Shown: positions 43,972-53,353 of the stretch, in pieces
Numbering within the stretch: the first letter of the stretch is position 1
How the letters are laid out: each line of letters starts with the position of its first letter
Assembly: GCA_000995965.1 (NCBI GenBank)
Contig: LBYD01000002.1
Span: 328,697-392,696 of the forward strand
DNA: 64,000 bases
Origin: Candidatus Moranbacteria bacterium GW2011_GWC2_40_12
Lineage (GTDB): Bacteria; Patescibacteria; Paceibacteria; Moranbacterales; UBA11712
Direction: 5' to 3'
The notes under the pieces: generated by a model
Told to the model about the DNA's origin: nothing
Seen by the model: the letters and a program-made list of their open reading frames with translations, nothing else
The model's database searches: none
Made by a program: the position numbers and the translations under genes

Positions 43972-44020
43972 TATACGAAAATGATTCGTATATTCGTAAG
44001 AGATTTGTAATTCGTAAAGA
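43972..44020 (+). repeat. short ATTCGTAA spacer repeat before pilin 4
   Basis: ATATACGAAA on the left and ATTCGTAAGAGATTTGTAA then TTCGTAAAGA on the right. A GGGCGGTGA ribosome site lies between it and the ATG. Confidence 0.65.
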
Positions 44021-44044
44021 CTAATCTAGAAGGGCGGTGAAAAA

Positions 44045-44455
44045 ATGAAAACAAACAAAAAAGGTTTCACGCTGGTTGAGCTTCTCGTCGTGATCGCGAT
44101 CATTGGAATTTTGGCGGCGATCGTGCTGGTGAGTCTCCAGAGCGCGAAAAACAAGGCAAAGCTCGCATCATTCCGCTCAAGCGCGGTGAGCGTCAATCCG
44201 GCGGCCATGAGCTGCGCGGATGAGAATATCCTCGCAGTGGCGTCGGTCGCTCCGGGAGATGACATTTGCGCGGACACGACCGTTGAAGACAGCGTATATC
44301 CCGTTCTTGCCAACGGCGTTTGCGACGGAAACACCTATACGGTTGTCGCGACAGATGCGACGTCGGCCGATGGACAATATCAGGTTGTCATGACCTGCAC
44401 CATTGCTGGAACGGCAAGAGTGGTCACTTGCACCGAAGCCGGATGCACGCCATAA
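44045..44455 (+). CDS. type IV pilin 4
   Basis: A 136-aa prepilin with leader MKTNKKG and GFTLVELLVVIAIIGILAAI. Closest in pattern to pilin 1 (both end with a CxxAGC-type Cys pair and share the GAAGGGCGGTGAAAAA ribosome site), suggesting a duplication. Good candidate for the main pilus subunit. Confidence 0.9.
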   Translation: MKTNKKGFTLVELLVVIAIIGILAAIVLVSLQSAKNKAKLASFRSSAVSVNPAAMSCADENILAVASVAPGDDICADTTVEDSVYPVLANGVCDGNTYTVVATDATSADGQYQVVMTCTIAGTARVVTCTEAGCTP

Positions 44456-44641
44456 TTTGTATTGAAAATTTTTCCATTTCGTCCCTCTCTTTGCGAAGGG
44501 AGGGATCATGGCGGAAAAATATTTTTGCGGCGTGAATGAGTCTGCTAAAGACGTCCATAAATTCCAAAATTGTATTTTTGGTCGAAGAAATCCGTATGTT
44601 CGCAAAAGATTCGTAATTCGCGTAATTCGTATGGTATTCAC

Positions 44642-45469
44642 ATGATTGCAATTTTCTTCATTGTCGGGCTTATTGTCGGAAGCTTCCTCGGGGCGACCAA
44701 CTATCGTATCAAAATCGCCGAAGATATCGTTTGGAAGCGCTCCCACTGCCCCCGATGCAAAAAAAAGATTCGCTGGTATGACAACGTGCCACTTTTGAGT
44801 TTTGTCATTCTTTGGGGAAAGTGCCGCGAATGCGAAAAGAATATTTCCTGGAAATATCCGGCTATCGAGCTTCTGACAGGGATCCTTTATGCGGCCGTGG
44901 CCTGGAAATTTTTGGGCGGTTGGGGAATATCAGCGGAAAAGATACTCACCGGGGGAGACGTGGTGGAGATGTCTTTCTGGCTTTTCACTTCCAGCTATCT
45001 GGTTCTCATTTTTTTCCACGATCTGAGCTATATGCTCATACCGGATGCGGCGGTTTTTCCGGCGATTGTCGTCACCCTTCTTTTTCAATATTGGAAATAT
45101 CTCCAGGGTCCGCTTGGGATCGCGACTCTCAAGAATCCTTTCGTCGGCGCTGTTTTTGCGGCGCTTGTCGCGTCCTGTTTCTTCTTTTTTCTCATTTGGG
45201 TTTCGCGCGGAAAATGGATCGGTGGAGGTGACGTGAAACTCGGATTCCTGGCGGGAGCGATTGTCGGCTGGCCAAAAATATTGTTTGTTCTCTTTTTTGC
45301 CTATATGATCGGAGCGATCGCGAGCCTGTCGCTGATCTGGATGAAGAAAAAAACCTGGAAAAGCCAGATTCCTTTCGGACCGTTCATCGTGGCGGGAATT
45401 CTCATCGTCATGTTTTTTTCTGAACAAATCCAATTTTGGGCCAACCGGTATTTGAATATAGGGTACTAA
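44642..45469 (+). CDS. pilD: prepilin peptidase (type IV leader peptidase)
   Basis: A 275-aa membrane aspartyl protease and N-methylase. The first loop has the zinc cysteines CPRC and CREC; the two catalytic Asp lie in FFHDLSYMLIPD and in GGGDVKLGFLAG. It cuts prepilin leaders before the FTLxEL helix. The start at 44642 drops 24 codons that derive from the upstream ATTCGTAA spacer. Confidence 0.94.
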   Translation: MIAIFFIVGLIVGSFLGATNYRIKIAEDIVWKRSHCPRCKKKIRWYDNVPLLSFVILWGKCRECEKNISWKYPAIELLTGILYAAVAWKFLGGWGISAEKILTGGDVVEMSFWLFTSSYLVLIFFHDLSYMLIPDAAVFPAIVVTLLFQYWKYLQGPLGIATLKNPFVGAVFAALVASCFFFFLIWVSRGKWIGGGDVKLGFLAGAIVGWPKILFVLFFAYMIGAIASLSLIWMKKKTWKSQIPFGPFIVAGILIVMFFSEQIQFWANRYLNIGY

Positions 45470-45529
45470 ATTTTCAAATGTATATATCAGGCCTCATAAT
45501 GATCGGAAAATTTGGAAATTGATAACTTC

Positions 45530-46105
45530 ATGAAAATTGAGAATTTAAAGTTCAAAATTGAAAAAAAGGGCTTCACTTTGATCGAACTTCTGGTCGTCAT
45601 GGCGATTGTTTCGATTCTGACGGCCGTTGTTTTGGTGAACTTGGGCAAAAACGATGATCAGGATGTGAGAACGGAGAAAGACAGGCTTGTCACTTTTTTG
45701 CGTGAAATGCAGAATAAGGCGCTGGCGGTGGACAAAAATGATGTCAGCTTGGGAGCTGACGAAAAACTTTGCGGTTTTGGGGTATCCGGCGGAGTCGGAG
45801 ATGCTGATTTTCTGGACACATACTATATAAAGACAACAACGGCGGCAACCAGCGGCCTGGACCAGGATTGCGCCGGGCTGGCCAGCGCTGATTCTCCGCG
45901 AACCTTGTACAGCAGCCGTTTTTATCTCAATAAAGACGTGAAGCTTGATTTGGCCGGCAATATTTTTTTTCTGGTTCCCGGCGCCGACGTCTATTATGCC
46001 GGGAGCCGCAGTTCCGGTGATTTTCCAGTGACAATAAATCTCAAAAAATCGGGCGTGAATGTTCCCGTCAAAATTGACCTGTCTGGAAGAATCTATTCAA
46101 ATTAA
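45530..46105 (+). CDS. minor pilin / pseudopilin (GspH/FimT-like)
   Basis: A 191-aa prepilin with FTLIELLVVMAIVSILTAVV and a GspH-type globular domain (RTEKDRLVTFLREMQNKALA). An upstream TTG extends the frame six codons; the ATG is used. Its stop shares one base with the next ATG (TAATG), so translation is coupled. Confidence 0.85.
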   Translation: MKIENLKFKIEKKGFTLIELLVVMAIVSILTAVVLVNLGKNDDQDVRTEKDRLVTFLREMQNKALAVDKNDVSLGADEKLCGFGVSGGVGDADFLDTYYIKTTTAATSGLDQDCAGLASADSPRTLYSSRFYLNKDVKLDLAGNIFFLVPGADVYYAGSRSSGDFPVTINLKKSGVNVPVKIDLSGRIYSN

Positions 46106-46704
46106 TGTTCCAATACCAAAAGAAAACTTCACGAAATGGAGGCTTCACCCTTATTGAGCTTCTTATTACGATATTTTTAGTTTCGGTGGGGCTTATCGGC
46201 GTCATAGCTTTTTTCAATGCGAGCCTCTCAAGCCAGTTCGAAGCAAAAAACGAAGTTATCGCGGCCGGACTCGCGCAAGAAGCGACGGAACTGGTGAGGA
46301 ATATCGTGGAAAATAATTTTTTGAATAACAATCCCAACTGGTATCAACAGATAGCAACCAGTAAAAATGGAACAAGCAATTGCAAGTGGCTTGACGTTGA
46401 TTCTCTAAGTGATCATAAGTGCTGGACCGGCAATAGTTTTGACGTATGCATAAATGGGCCAGACGGCCGCTATCTTCAGTGTCCGCATGCAGTAGGCGGA
46501 AAAGAAACCGATTTTCTGCGCGAGATTGAAGTTCGGGGTGAGGAGGTTAATGAAGATCCTGGCATTGACATTGAGGATGGAGATTGCCTCAATATCCTGG
46601 TCACAGTTGGCTGGCCGAGAAGCGATACTGCCTGCGCTGCTAACGTAGCTGATTGTCCCAAAAAAACAACGGCCAAGGATGTCATATGCGAACCGCTGAA
46701 ATAA
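46105..46704 (+). CDS. minor pilin (PilV-like)
   Basis: A 199-aa prepilin. N-terminal GFTLIELLITIFLVSVGLIG is typical of PilV/GspI proteins that cap or prime the fibre. The globular part holds several Cys (NCKWL, KCWTG, DVCIN). Coupled to both flanking minor-pilin genes. Confidence 0.85.
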   Translation: MFQYQKKTSRNGGFTLIELLITIFLVSVGLIGVIAFFNASLSSQFEAKNEVIAAGLAQEATELVRNIVENNFLNNNPNWYQQIATSKNGTSNCKWLDVDSLSDHKCWTGNSFDVCINGPDGRYLQCPHAVGGKETDFLREIEVRGEEVNEDPGIDIEDGDCLNILVTVGWPRSDTACAANVADCPKKTTAKDVICEPLK

Positions 46705-46720
46705 TTTTCACAGCTGAAAA

Positions 46721-47389
46721 ATGAAAAAAGAAATACCAGGCATCAGACACAAGGCGCAAGATACCGGTTCCGGTTTCACCCTTATCGAGCTAATGGTCGC
46801 CATTTTTATTTTTTCCATCATTACGGTGGCGATTGTTTCTGTTTTCGTTTCCACGGTGACGTCTTATGGCAAGGCCAAAGCCATCAAGACTGTCAAAGAA
46901 GACACCGAATTTGCCATGGCCTCTATCGCCAAAGACGTGCGGATGGGAAAGATTGAAAAATATTATAAAATTGCTCCGGCCGGAGTGGAAACTTTATACG
47001 AAGGAGATTACATGGGGATGCCGTATAAATATCTAGTCGTATCAAGAAACAGAGGCGGGAAGGTATGTTATAAGATTGATGAAAAAATATTGGGGATCAG
47101 TGAAGGAATTCCGGATGACAATTTGTGTCCTCAAGCCGGGTATAATAACTTAGTTGACTTGTCCTCCACTCAAATGTCTTTCAATGTCAATACTTCAGGT
47201 TTTTTTGCTTGTCCGAGCACATTTGGAACGCCAAGCCATTGCCCGTCGGATTCTCTTCTTGAGAATAGGAGAGGCTGGGTGGAAATCAATCTCGACATAA
47301 TCATGGCTTCCGGAAAAGAAATGGAAGCCGATCAGATAAATGTTCAGACAACTGTTTCCTCTCGTGATTATGGATGGGAAGAGTTGTAA
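46721..47389 (+). CDS. minor pilin (PilW/GspJ-like)
   Basis: A 222-aa prepilin with a long leader and GFTLIELMVAIFIFSIITVA helix, followed by a helix ending in DTEFAMASIAKDVRMGKIE as in PilW/GspJ. Last gene of the pilus operon; a terminator lies 40 bp downstream. Confidence 0.87.
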   Translation: MKKEIPGIRHKAQDTGSGFTLIELMVAIFIFSIITVAIVSVFVSTVTSYGKAKAIKTVKEDTEFAMASIAKDVRMGKIEKYYKIAPAGVETLYEGDYMGMPYKYLVVSRNRGGKVCYKIDEKILGISEGIPDDNLCPQAGYNNLVDLSSTQMSFNVNTSGFFACPSTFGTPSHCPSDSLLENRRGWVEINLDIIMASGKEMEADQINVQTTVSSRDYGWEEL

Positions 47390-47429
47390 TAATAAACTCA
47401 AAAATGATAGCCCAAAAAGGTGGATTTTG

Positions 47430-47452
47430 GTGTCGCTGCGCGACATTTTTTT
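47430..47452 (+). terminator. terminator of the pilus operon
   Basis: TGTCG and CGACA pair around CTGCG and are followed by TTTTTTT. Confidence 0.75.
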
Positions 47453-47500
47453 GTACCCAAGCCCCTTTATTTTTCATGTTTATCCTGTTAAAATGAATTC

Positions 47501-49627
47501 ATGAAAAGCAACAGAGGCGCCAAAAACAGGGCGGAAAAATTGCGCAAGGAGATTGACAAATTTCGCTATGAATATCATGTTCTGGACAAGCCGGAGGCTT
47601 CCGATGAGGTTTATGATTCGCTGATGCGGGAACTGCGCGGGCTCGAGGAAAAATATCCCGACCTCAAGAGGCCCGATTCGCCTTCGCAAAGGATCGGCGG
47701 AGAACCGCTCGAAAAATTCGAAAAAGTCAAACACAAGCATCGGCAGTGGTCGCTGGATGACGCATTTGATTTTTCAGAACTTCAAAAATGGGAGGAAAAA
47801 AACTTGCGGATGCTTGAAAAAAAAACATCACAAAACACGCAAAACGTGGCACAGAAATTGGAATACTGCTGCGAAATTAAAATTGACGGATTAAAGATAA
47901 TTCTGACCTATAAAAAAGGATTTCTGGTTCGGGCAGCTACCCGCGGGGACGGCATAACCGGTGAAAATGTGACGGAGCAGGTGAAGACGATCCAGAGTAT
48001 ACCCTTGAAGCTGAATACGCCGGTTGAAATAGTCGTCGTCGGAGAAGCCTGGATGAGAAGAAGCGATCTGGAACGGATAAACAAAGAGCGGGAAAAGGAG
48101 GGTCTGCCGCCGTTTGCCAACTCCCGAAACGCGGCAGCCGGATCGATTCGCCAGCTTGATCCGAAAATTACGGCAAAGAGAAAACTAAGTTCATATATGT
48201 ATGACATTGATGACTTAGGGGAAGAATTTCCTGAAACACAAACAAAAGAACTGAATTTTCTAAAAAAATTGGGATTCAAAGTGAACGAACATCACAAATT
48301 ATGCCGGAATATACAGGAGATAGAAAAATTTTTCCGTTCCTGGGAAGACAAACGCAAAAGACAGGAATACGGAATTGACGGCGTGGTTGTCAAAATAAAC
48401 CAAAAAAAGTTGCAGGACGTGCTGGGCTATACCGGAAAATCACCTCGCTGGGCGGTGGCCTACAAATTTGTTCCCGAAAAGGTGACCACGGTTGTTGAAG
48501 ATATCAGAGTGCAAGTTGGTCGGACGGGGGCGCTGACACCTGTCGCCTATTTGAGACCCGTGAAAGTCGCTGGATCCGTCGTATCACGGGCAACGCTCCA
48601 CAACGAAGATGAAATAAAAAGATTGAACTTGCGAATCGGCGATACAGTTGTGATCCACAAAGCCGGAGATGTCATTCCGGAAGTGGTGGAAGTTCTCAAA
48701 AATCTTCGCACAGGAAAAGAAAAAGAATTTCATATGCCTGCCAAGTGTCCGATCTGCGGTGGGGGAGTGAGGAAAGAAATTATCAAACAAAGCTCGGCTT
48801 TTTCCACCCGAGAGCTTGGCTCCCGAGTTTCCTCAAAGCCAAGCTTTTCCGCGGCTCACTATTGCCAAAACAAAAAATGTTTTGCGATAGAAAAAGAAAA
48901 TATCATCCATTTTGTCTCGCGGAAAGGCTTTGATATTGAGGGGCTCGGTGAAAAAATTGTCGAACAATTATTGAGCGAAGGATTGATTTCCAGTGCGGCG
49001 GATATTTTTGAACTGAAGACCGGCGATCTTGAGCCACTCGAGCGCTTTGCGGAAAAATCGTCCGGCAATCTGGTGCAAGCCGTCGAAAAATCCAAAAAAA
49101 TAGAATTTCCAAAATTTTTGTTCGCATTGGGGATCCGGCACGTGGGAGAGGAGACAGCGGTTTTGGTGATTCGAAATTTGCGATTAGCAATTGGAATGGA
49201 TAAGATAAAAAATTTAGATGATATTATCCATTATTTTCCAAAAATCGGCGCGGAAGATTGGATGAAAATTAAAGGGATAGGCAATAAGGCGGCTGAAAGT
49301 CTGCAAAACTGGTTCAATGACAGAGAAAATATCGAATTGCTCAGGAAAATGAGAAATTCAGGCGTCCGGGTGGAGATTCCCAAATTTCAAATTGCGAATT
49401 TCAAATTACAGGGCCAATCTTTCGTTCTCACAGGTGAATTGAAATTGATGACCCGAGACGAAGCGAAAGAGAAAATCCAAACATTGGGAGGCAATGTTTC
49501 CTCGTCAGTAAGCAAAAGCACAGACTATGTCATAGTTGGCAAAAACCCGGGTTCGAAGTATGATAAAGCGAGGGAATTGGGGGTAAAGATCATTAATGAA
49601 AAGGAACTTATAAAAATGATTTCTTGA
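47501..49627 (+). CDS. ligA: NAD+-dependent DNA ligase
   Basis: A 708-aa ligase with adenylation domain (catalytic Lys127 in CCEIKIDGLKI), OB fold, zinc finger, HhH domain and C-terminal BRCT domain (FVLTGELKLMTRDEAKEKI). It seals nicks in replication and repair. The zinc finger is abnormal: CPIC and C-x4-C are separated by about 25 extra residues (430-449), which are exactly the translation of palindromic element copy D. Cysteines CPIC and CQNKKC remain, so zinc can still be bound. Confidence 0.96.
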   Translation: MKSNRGAKNRAEKLRKEIDKFRYEYHVLDKPEASDEVYDSLMRELRGLEEKYPDLKRPDSPSQRIGGEPLEKFEKVKHKHRQWSLDDAFDFSELQKWEEKNLRMLEKKTSQNTQNVAQKLEYCCEIKIDGLKIILTYKKGFLVRAATRGDGITGENVTEQVKTIQSIPLKLNTPVEIVVVGEAWMRRSDLERINKEREKEGLPPFANSRNAAAGSIRQLDPKITAKRKLSSYMYDIDDLGEEFPETQTKELNFLKKLGFKVNEHHKLCRNIQEIEKFFRSWEDKRKRQEYGIDGVVVKINQKKLQDVLGYTGKSPRWAVAYKFVPEKVTTVVEDIRVQVGRTGALTPVAYLRPVKVAGSVVSRATLHNEDEIKRLNLRIGDTVVIHKAGDVIPEVVEVLKNLRTGKEKEFHMPAKCPICGGGVRKEIIKQSSAFSTRELGSRVSSKPSFSAAHYCQNKKCFAIEKENIIHFVSRKGFDIEGLGEKIVEQLLSEGLISSAADIFELKTGDLEPLERFAEKSSGNLVQAVEKSKKIEFPKFLFALGIRHVGEETAVLVIRNLRLAIGMDKIKNLDDIIHYFPKIGAEDWMKIKGIGNKAAESLQNWFNDRENIELLRKMRNSGVRVEIPKFQIANFKLQGQSFVLTGELKLMTRDEAKEKIQTLGGNVSSSVSKSTDYVIVGKNPGSKYDKARELGVKIINEKELIKMIS
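48789..48848 (+). repeat. palindromic element, copy D (inside the ligA zinc finger)
   Basis: AAAGCTCGGCTTTTTCC, an inner CTCGGGAgcc-type stem, then TTTCCTCAAAGCCAAGCTTT. Sixty nt, in frame, same orientation as copy C relative to its own sequence. Confidence 0.88.
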
Positions 49628-49628
49628 T

Positions 49629-49764
49629 CATAATTTAAGAATTGTGAATTGAGATTTTTGAATTCAGAATGGGAATAAAGAATCATGAATAAAGGTTTCT
49701 TGATTGCTCTATATTCGACATCCCATATTCCCATTCACAATTCATAATTCCAAATTCTAAATTC
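49629..49764. repeat. AATTGTGAATT spacer with inverted arms
   Basis: GAATTGTGAATTGAG near the left end and CATTCACAATTCATAATTC near the right can pair; the sequence runs up to the gatC start codon. Same word type as the spacer at 26811-26946. Confidence 0.65.
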
Positions 49765-50052
49765 ATGCTAAGCAAAGACGAAGTAAAAAAGATAGCTAAC
49801 CTGGCCAGAGTGGAGATAACCGACGACGAAGCGGCCAAATACTCAACCGAACTTTCGGATATTTTGGGTTTTGTGGAAAAATTGAACGAGGCGGACACGG
49901 AAGACATCGAGCCTATTGCACACATCACGGGAGCAAAAAATGTCACGCGCGGGGACAAAGTGGTGGAATATAGCGACGAGACCAAAGATAATATTATCAA
50001 AAATTTCCCGGAAAAGAAAGATCGGTTTGATAAGGTGAAAGCGGTATTTTGA
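49765..50052 (+). CDS. gatC: Asp-tRNA(Asn)/Glu-tRNA(Gln) amidotransferase subunit C
   Basis: A 95-aa GatC: MLSKDEVKKIANLARVEITD start, the LSDILGFVEKLNEADT helix and VTRGDKVVE. It stabilises GatA in the amidotransferase that converts Glu-tRNA(Gln) to Gln-tRNA(Gln). gatA follows after a spacer; gatB is not in the window. Confidence 0.93.
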   Translation: MLSKDEVKKIANLARVEITDDEAAKYSTELSDILGFVEKLNEADTEDIEPIAHITGAKNVTRGDKVVEYSDETKDNIIKNFPEKKDRFDKVKAVF

Positions 50053-50057
50053 AATTA

Positions 50058-50187
50058 TTTACGAATTACGAATACCTGCCCGCATTGCTGCGCAAAGCGT
50101 TGCAGGCGGGCGCCTCGCTCTGCGAATATACTGATTTCGAATTCTTTGCGTTCGTATATTCGTAAGAGATTCGTAATTCGCAAAGAA
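50058..50187 (-). repeat. 130-nt inverted-repeat spacer element, copy 2
   Basis: Reverse complement of the 39884-40013 element along its full length, with only scattered mismatches, including the GC-rich inner hairpin. It separates gatC from gatA. Confidence 0.88.
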
Positions 50188-50193
50188 TAGGCC

Positions 50194-51636
50194 ATGATCA
50201 AAGAATTCCACGAAAAATTAATCAACCAAGAAATAACTTCGGAAAAACTCACTGAAGATTATTTTGATAAAATTGAGCAAAAGGATGGAGAAATCCAGGC
50301 CTACTTAAGCCTTAACAAAGAATTCGCACTCGACAAAGCCCGCTCGGTGGACAAGAAAATAAAAAAAGGCGAAGAAATTGATCTTTTGGCCGGGATTCCT
50401 TGCGCCATAAAAGACAATATTTGCGTTGACGGGCTTCGGGTGACGGCCGGTTCGAAAATTTTGGAAAATTATGTCTCGCCATACGATGCGACAGTTATAA
50501 AAAAGCTGAAAGAAGAAGACGCGGTGTTTCTTGGAAAAACAAACCTTGATGAATTTGCGATGGGCTCTTCCACCGAAAACAGCGCTTATCAGACGACAAA
50601 AAATCCGCATGATGTCTCACGCGTTTCCGGTGGATCGTCCGGAGGCAGCGCGGCCGCGGTTGCGGCAGATTTGTGCGCTTACGCGCTGGGCTCGGACACG
50701 GGCGGGTCAATCCGCCAGCCTTCATCCTTTTGCGGGGCAGTGGGGCTTAAGCCAACTTATGGGCTGGTTTCCCGGTATGGCCTTATTGCCATGGCATCGA
50801 GCTTTGACCAAATCGGGCCGATTGCGGAAAGTGTCGAAGACGCAGCAATTGTCCTTTCAAGGATCGCAGGGGGGGATAAAAATGATTCAACTGCCATAAA
50901 AAGCGCCGAAACAGTTTACGAAAATTGTCTGACAGGAGACATAAAAGGGCTAAAAATCGGAGTGCCGAAAGAATATTTCGCAGGAGTTGGGTTGGATCCA
51001 GAAGTGAAAAATATCATCGAGGATGCGATCAAAAAATATGAAAAAATGGGAGCGGAAATTGTGGACATAAGACTTCCCAGCAGCGAATACGCCCTGGCAA
51101 CCTATTATATCATCATGCCTTGCGAAGTCAGTTCAAACCTCGCCCGCTTCGACGGCATCCGGTTCGGTCAGTCGATTGAAAAAGAAGCGGTTATCAATGA
51201 AAACCTGATTTTGCAGGATATTTTTTTCAAAACCCGCGCGAAATATCTTGGAAAAGAAGTGAAACGCCGGATAATGCTTGGAACCTACGCGCTTTCGGCC
51301 GGATACTATGACCAATATTATAAAAAAGCCCAAAAGGTCCGCGCGCTTATCAGAAAAGAATTTGAAAAAGCTTTCGATAAGGTGGATGTGATTGTTGGCC
51401 CGACGGCTCCAACTCCGGCTTTCAAAATCGGCGAAAAAACCCAAAATCCGCTCGAAATGTATCTGGCAGACATATATACCGTTTCGGCCAACATCGCCGG
51501 CCTCCCGGCTATTTCCATTCCCTGCGGAAGTGCTAGAATAGAAGGGAAAGAACTTCCAGTCGGGCTCCAGCTTATGGGCAAGTGGTTTGGGGAGGAAAGG
51601 TTGCTAAATGCCGCGCATGCTTTCGAAATTTATTAA
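50194..51636 (+). CDS. gatA: Asp-tRNA(Asn)/Glu-tRNA(Gln) amidotransferase subunit A
   Basis: A 480-aa amidase-signature enzyme. The catalytic Ser-cisSer-Lys triad is in CAIKDNI (Lys), SDTGGSIRQP (cis-Ser) and the GGSSGGSAAAVA loop. It releases ammonia from glutamine for the transamidation reaction. The presence of gatCA suggests that Gln-tRNA is made by the indirect path. Confidence 0.96.
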   Translation: MIKEFHEKLINQEITSEKLTEDYFDKIEQKDGEIQAYLSLNKEFALDKARSVDKKIKKGEEIDLLAGIPCAIKDNICVDGLRVTAGSKILENYVSPYDATVIKKLKEEDAVFLGKTNLDEFAMGSSTENSAYQTTKNPHDVSRVSGGSSGGSAAAVAADLCAYALGSDTGGSIRQPSSFCGAVGLKPTYGLVSRYGLIAMASSFDQIGPIAESVEDAAIVLSRIAGGDKNDSTAIKSAETVYENCLTGDIKGLKIGVPKEYFAGVGLDPEVKNIIEDAIKKYEKMGAEIVDIRLPSSEYALATYYIIMPCEVSSNLARFDGIRFGQSIEKEAVINENLILQDIFFKTRAKYLGKEVKRRIMLGTYALSAGYYDQYYKKAQKVRALIRKEFEKAFDKVDVIVGPTAPTPAFKIGEKTQNPLEMYLADIYTVSANIAGLPAISIPCGSARIEGKELPVGLQLMGKWFGEERLLNAAHAFEIY

Positions 51637-51649
51637 GAAATTGGTTTCT

Positions 51650-51759
51650 GGAAAATAGAAGTTAGTAATAGAAATTCGAAATTTGAAAATTGATTACCAT
51701 TTTCCACTTTCAAGTTTCTATAACAATTTTCCAATTGCTACTAACTATTTTCAAAAGTA
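51650..51759. repeat. AGTTAGTAAT spacer with inverted arms
   Basis: GAAGTTAGTAATAG and the late TTGCTACTAACTATTTTC pair as inverted arms, together with TTCTGGAAAATAG/ATTTTCCA words. No coding potential seen. Confidence 0.5.
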
Positions 51760-52278
51760 ATGGACGTTGATATCTTTGGCGCTTTATCTTCCGCCTACAA
51801 CGATTTTCTCCAATCAACCTTTTTTTATTATCTGAAGATTTTTTCCGCGTTTGTTTCCGTTTTGCTGTTTATTGATGTCGTGCTGCTTCTCTCGAAAAGA
51901 GCGAGGACGGACATAATGATCGCCCTTTATGGGATGCCGACAAGCCGGTTCAAAAAAGCAAAATATATCCCGAGATGGGAGTCCGTCAAGAATCGCCTTG
52001 CGTCGGGGAGCGTGTCCAGCGGAAAAATCGCCATCATTGAAGCCGACAAAATGCTCAATGAAGCTCTGGAAAAATTTGGATTTTCCGGAAAAGACGCGGA
52101 CGAAAAAATAGGAAAAATAAAGCCCGGACAGCTGGTCGGAATTGAGGAGATCCGCAATGCTCGAATTTTATTCCACAAAATAATGGAGGATCCCGGATAT
52201 GAATCCAGCCTTGAAGAGCTGAAATCGGCTCTTGAGATGTATGAAAGATTTTTTCGGGGAGTTGAGATGATAGATTAG
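51760..52278 (+). CDS. single-pass membrane protein of unknown function
   Basis: A 172-aa protein with one membrane helix (about 22-47; FSAFVSVLLFIDVVLLLSK) and a helical cytoplasmic part (KPGQLVGIEEIRNARILFH). No enzyme motif. It resembles other short CPR-type membrane proteins by composition only. Confidence 0.65.
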   Translation: MDVDIFGALSSAYNDFLQSTFFYYLKIFSAFVSVLLFIDVVLLLSKRARTDIMIALYGMPTSRFKKAKYIPRWESVKNRLASGSVSSGKIAIIEADKMLNEALEKFGFSGKDADEKIGKIKPGQLVGIEEIRNARILFHKIMEDPGYESSLEELKSALEMYERFFRGVEMID

Positions 52279-52339
52279 ATATAAGATATAAGAAAGAAGA
52301 TATAGGGTATTATTTATTTTTAAATTTTGTACTAAAATT

Positions 52340-53338
52340 ATGATTCGAATCGCAATCAACGGTTTTGGCCGAATAGGCCGGCCAACGCTGAAAATCGCGC
52401 TGGAAAAAGAAAATATCGAGGTCGCGGCAATCAATGACCTCGCTGACGACAAAACCTTGGCGCATCTGTTGAAATACGATAGTTCCTACGGAACTTATGG
52501 AAAAAGCGTTGAAACGGGAAATGGGGAAATTATAGTCGGAGGAAAGAAAATAAGAAGCCTCACCGAGCCCGACCCGACAAAATTGCCCTGGAAGGATTTT
52601 GGCGTTGACATTGTACTCGAATGCAGCGGCGCTTTCACAAAAAAAGAAGACGCTGAGAAGCATATCGGGGCGGGAGCTGCGAAAGTAATTCTCTCCGCGC
52701 CCCCAAGCGGGGACGGAGTGCCAGTCTATCTTCTGGGTATAAACGAAAATGAATATAATCCGGCTGAAAATGTGATATCAAATGGCTCCTGCACGACCAA
52801 TTGCCTCGCGCCGATGATCAAAGTTCTTGATGAAAAATTTGGAGTTGAGAAGGGGTTCATGACAACTGTTCATTCATACACAAATGATCAGAGAATCCTT
52901 GATCTTCCGCATAAGGATTTGCGCCGGGCGCGTGGGGCAGCGCAAAATATCATTCCAACTTCAACCGGAGCGGCTAAAACTGTGGGAAAGGCCATGAAAT
53001 CACTCGAGGGGAGATTGAACGGCATTTCCATGAGAGTTCCGACTCCTGTGGTTTCAGCGACGGATTTTGTTTGCGTGCTCAAAAGAGAAGCTTCGGCGGA
53101 GGAGATAAACGAAGCTTATCGCCGAGCATCCGCGGGAGAGCTCAAAAATATTTTGGAGGTTTCGGAGGGGGAACTCGTGTCGATGGATTTCAAGGGCAAC
53201 CCGGCAAGCGCAATCGTTGACCTTCCGCTCACGATGGCTAACGGAAATCTTGTGAAAATCGTCGGATGGTATGACAATGAGTGGGCCTATGCGAACCGGC
53301 TGGTCGAAATGGCGGAACATATTTCTCAACACAAGTAA
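52340..53338 (+). CDS. gap: glyceraldehyde-3-phosphate dehydrogenase
   Basis: A 332-aa enzyme. INGFGRIGRP binds NAD, SNGSCTTNCLAP holds the catalytic Cys (canonical ASCTTNC), His is in HSYTNDQ and the phosphate-site STGAAKT loop follows; the C-terminus has WYDNEWAYANR. It catalyses the oxidative step of glycolysis. Starts after an AGATATAAG word spacer and lies 15 nt before murI. Confidence 0.97.
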   Translation: MIRIAINGFGRIGRPTLKIALEKENIEVAAINDLADDKTLAHLLKYDSSYGTYGKSVETGNGEIIVGGKKIRSLTEPDPTKLPWKDFGVDIVLECSGAFTKKEDAEKHIGAGAAKVILSAPPSGDGVPVYLLGINENEYNPAENVISNGSCTTNCLAPMIKVLDEKFGVEKGFMTTVHSYTNDQRILDLPHKDLRRARGAAQNIIPTSTGAAKTVGKAMKSLEGRLNGISMRVPTPVVSATDFVCVLKREASAEEINEAYRRASAGELKNILEVSEGELVSMDFKGNPASAIVDLPLTMANGNLVKIVGWYDNEWAYANRLVEMAEHISQHK

Positions 53339-53353
53339 TATGCGATACAAGAC

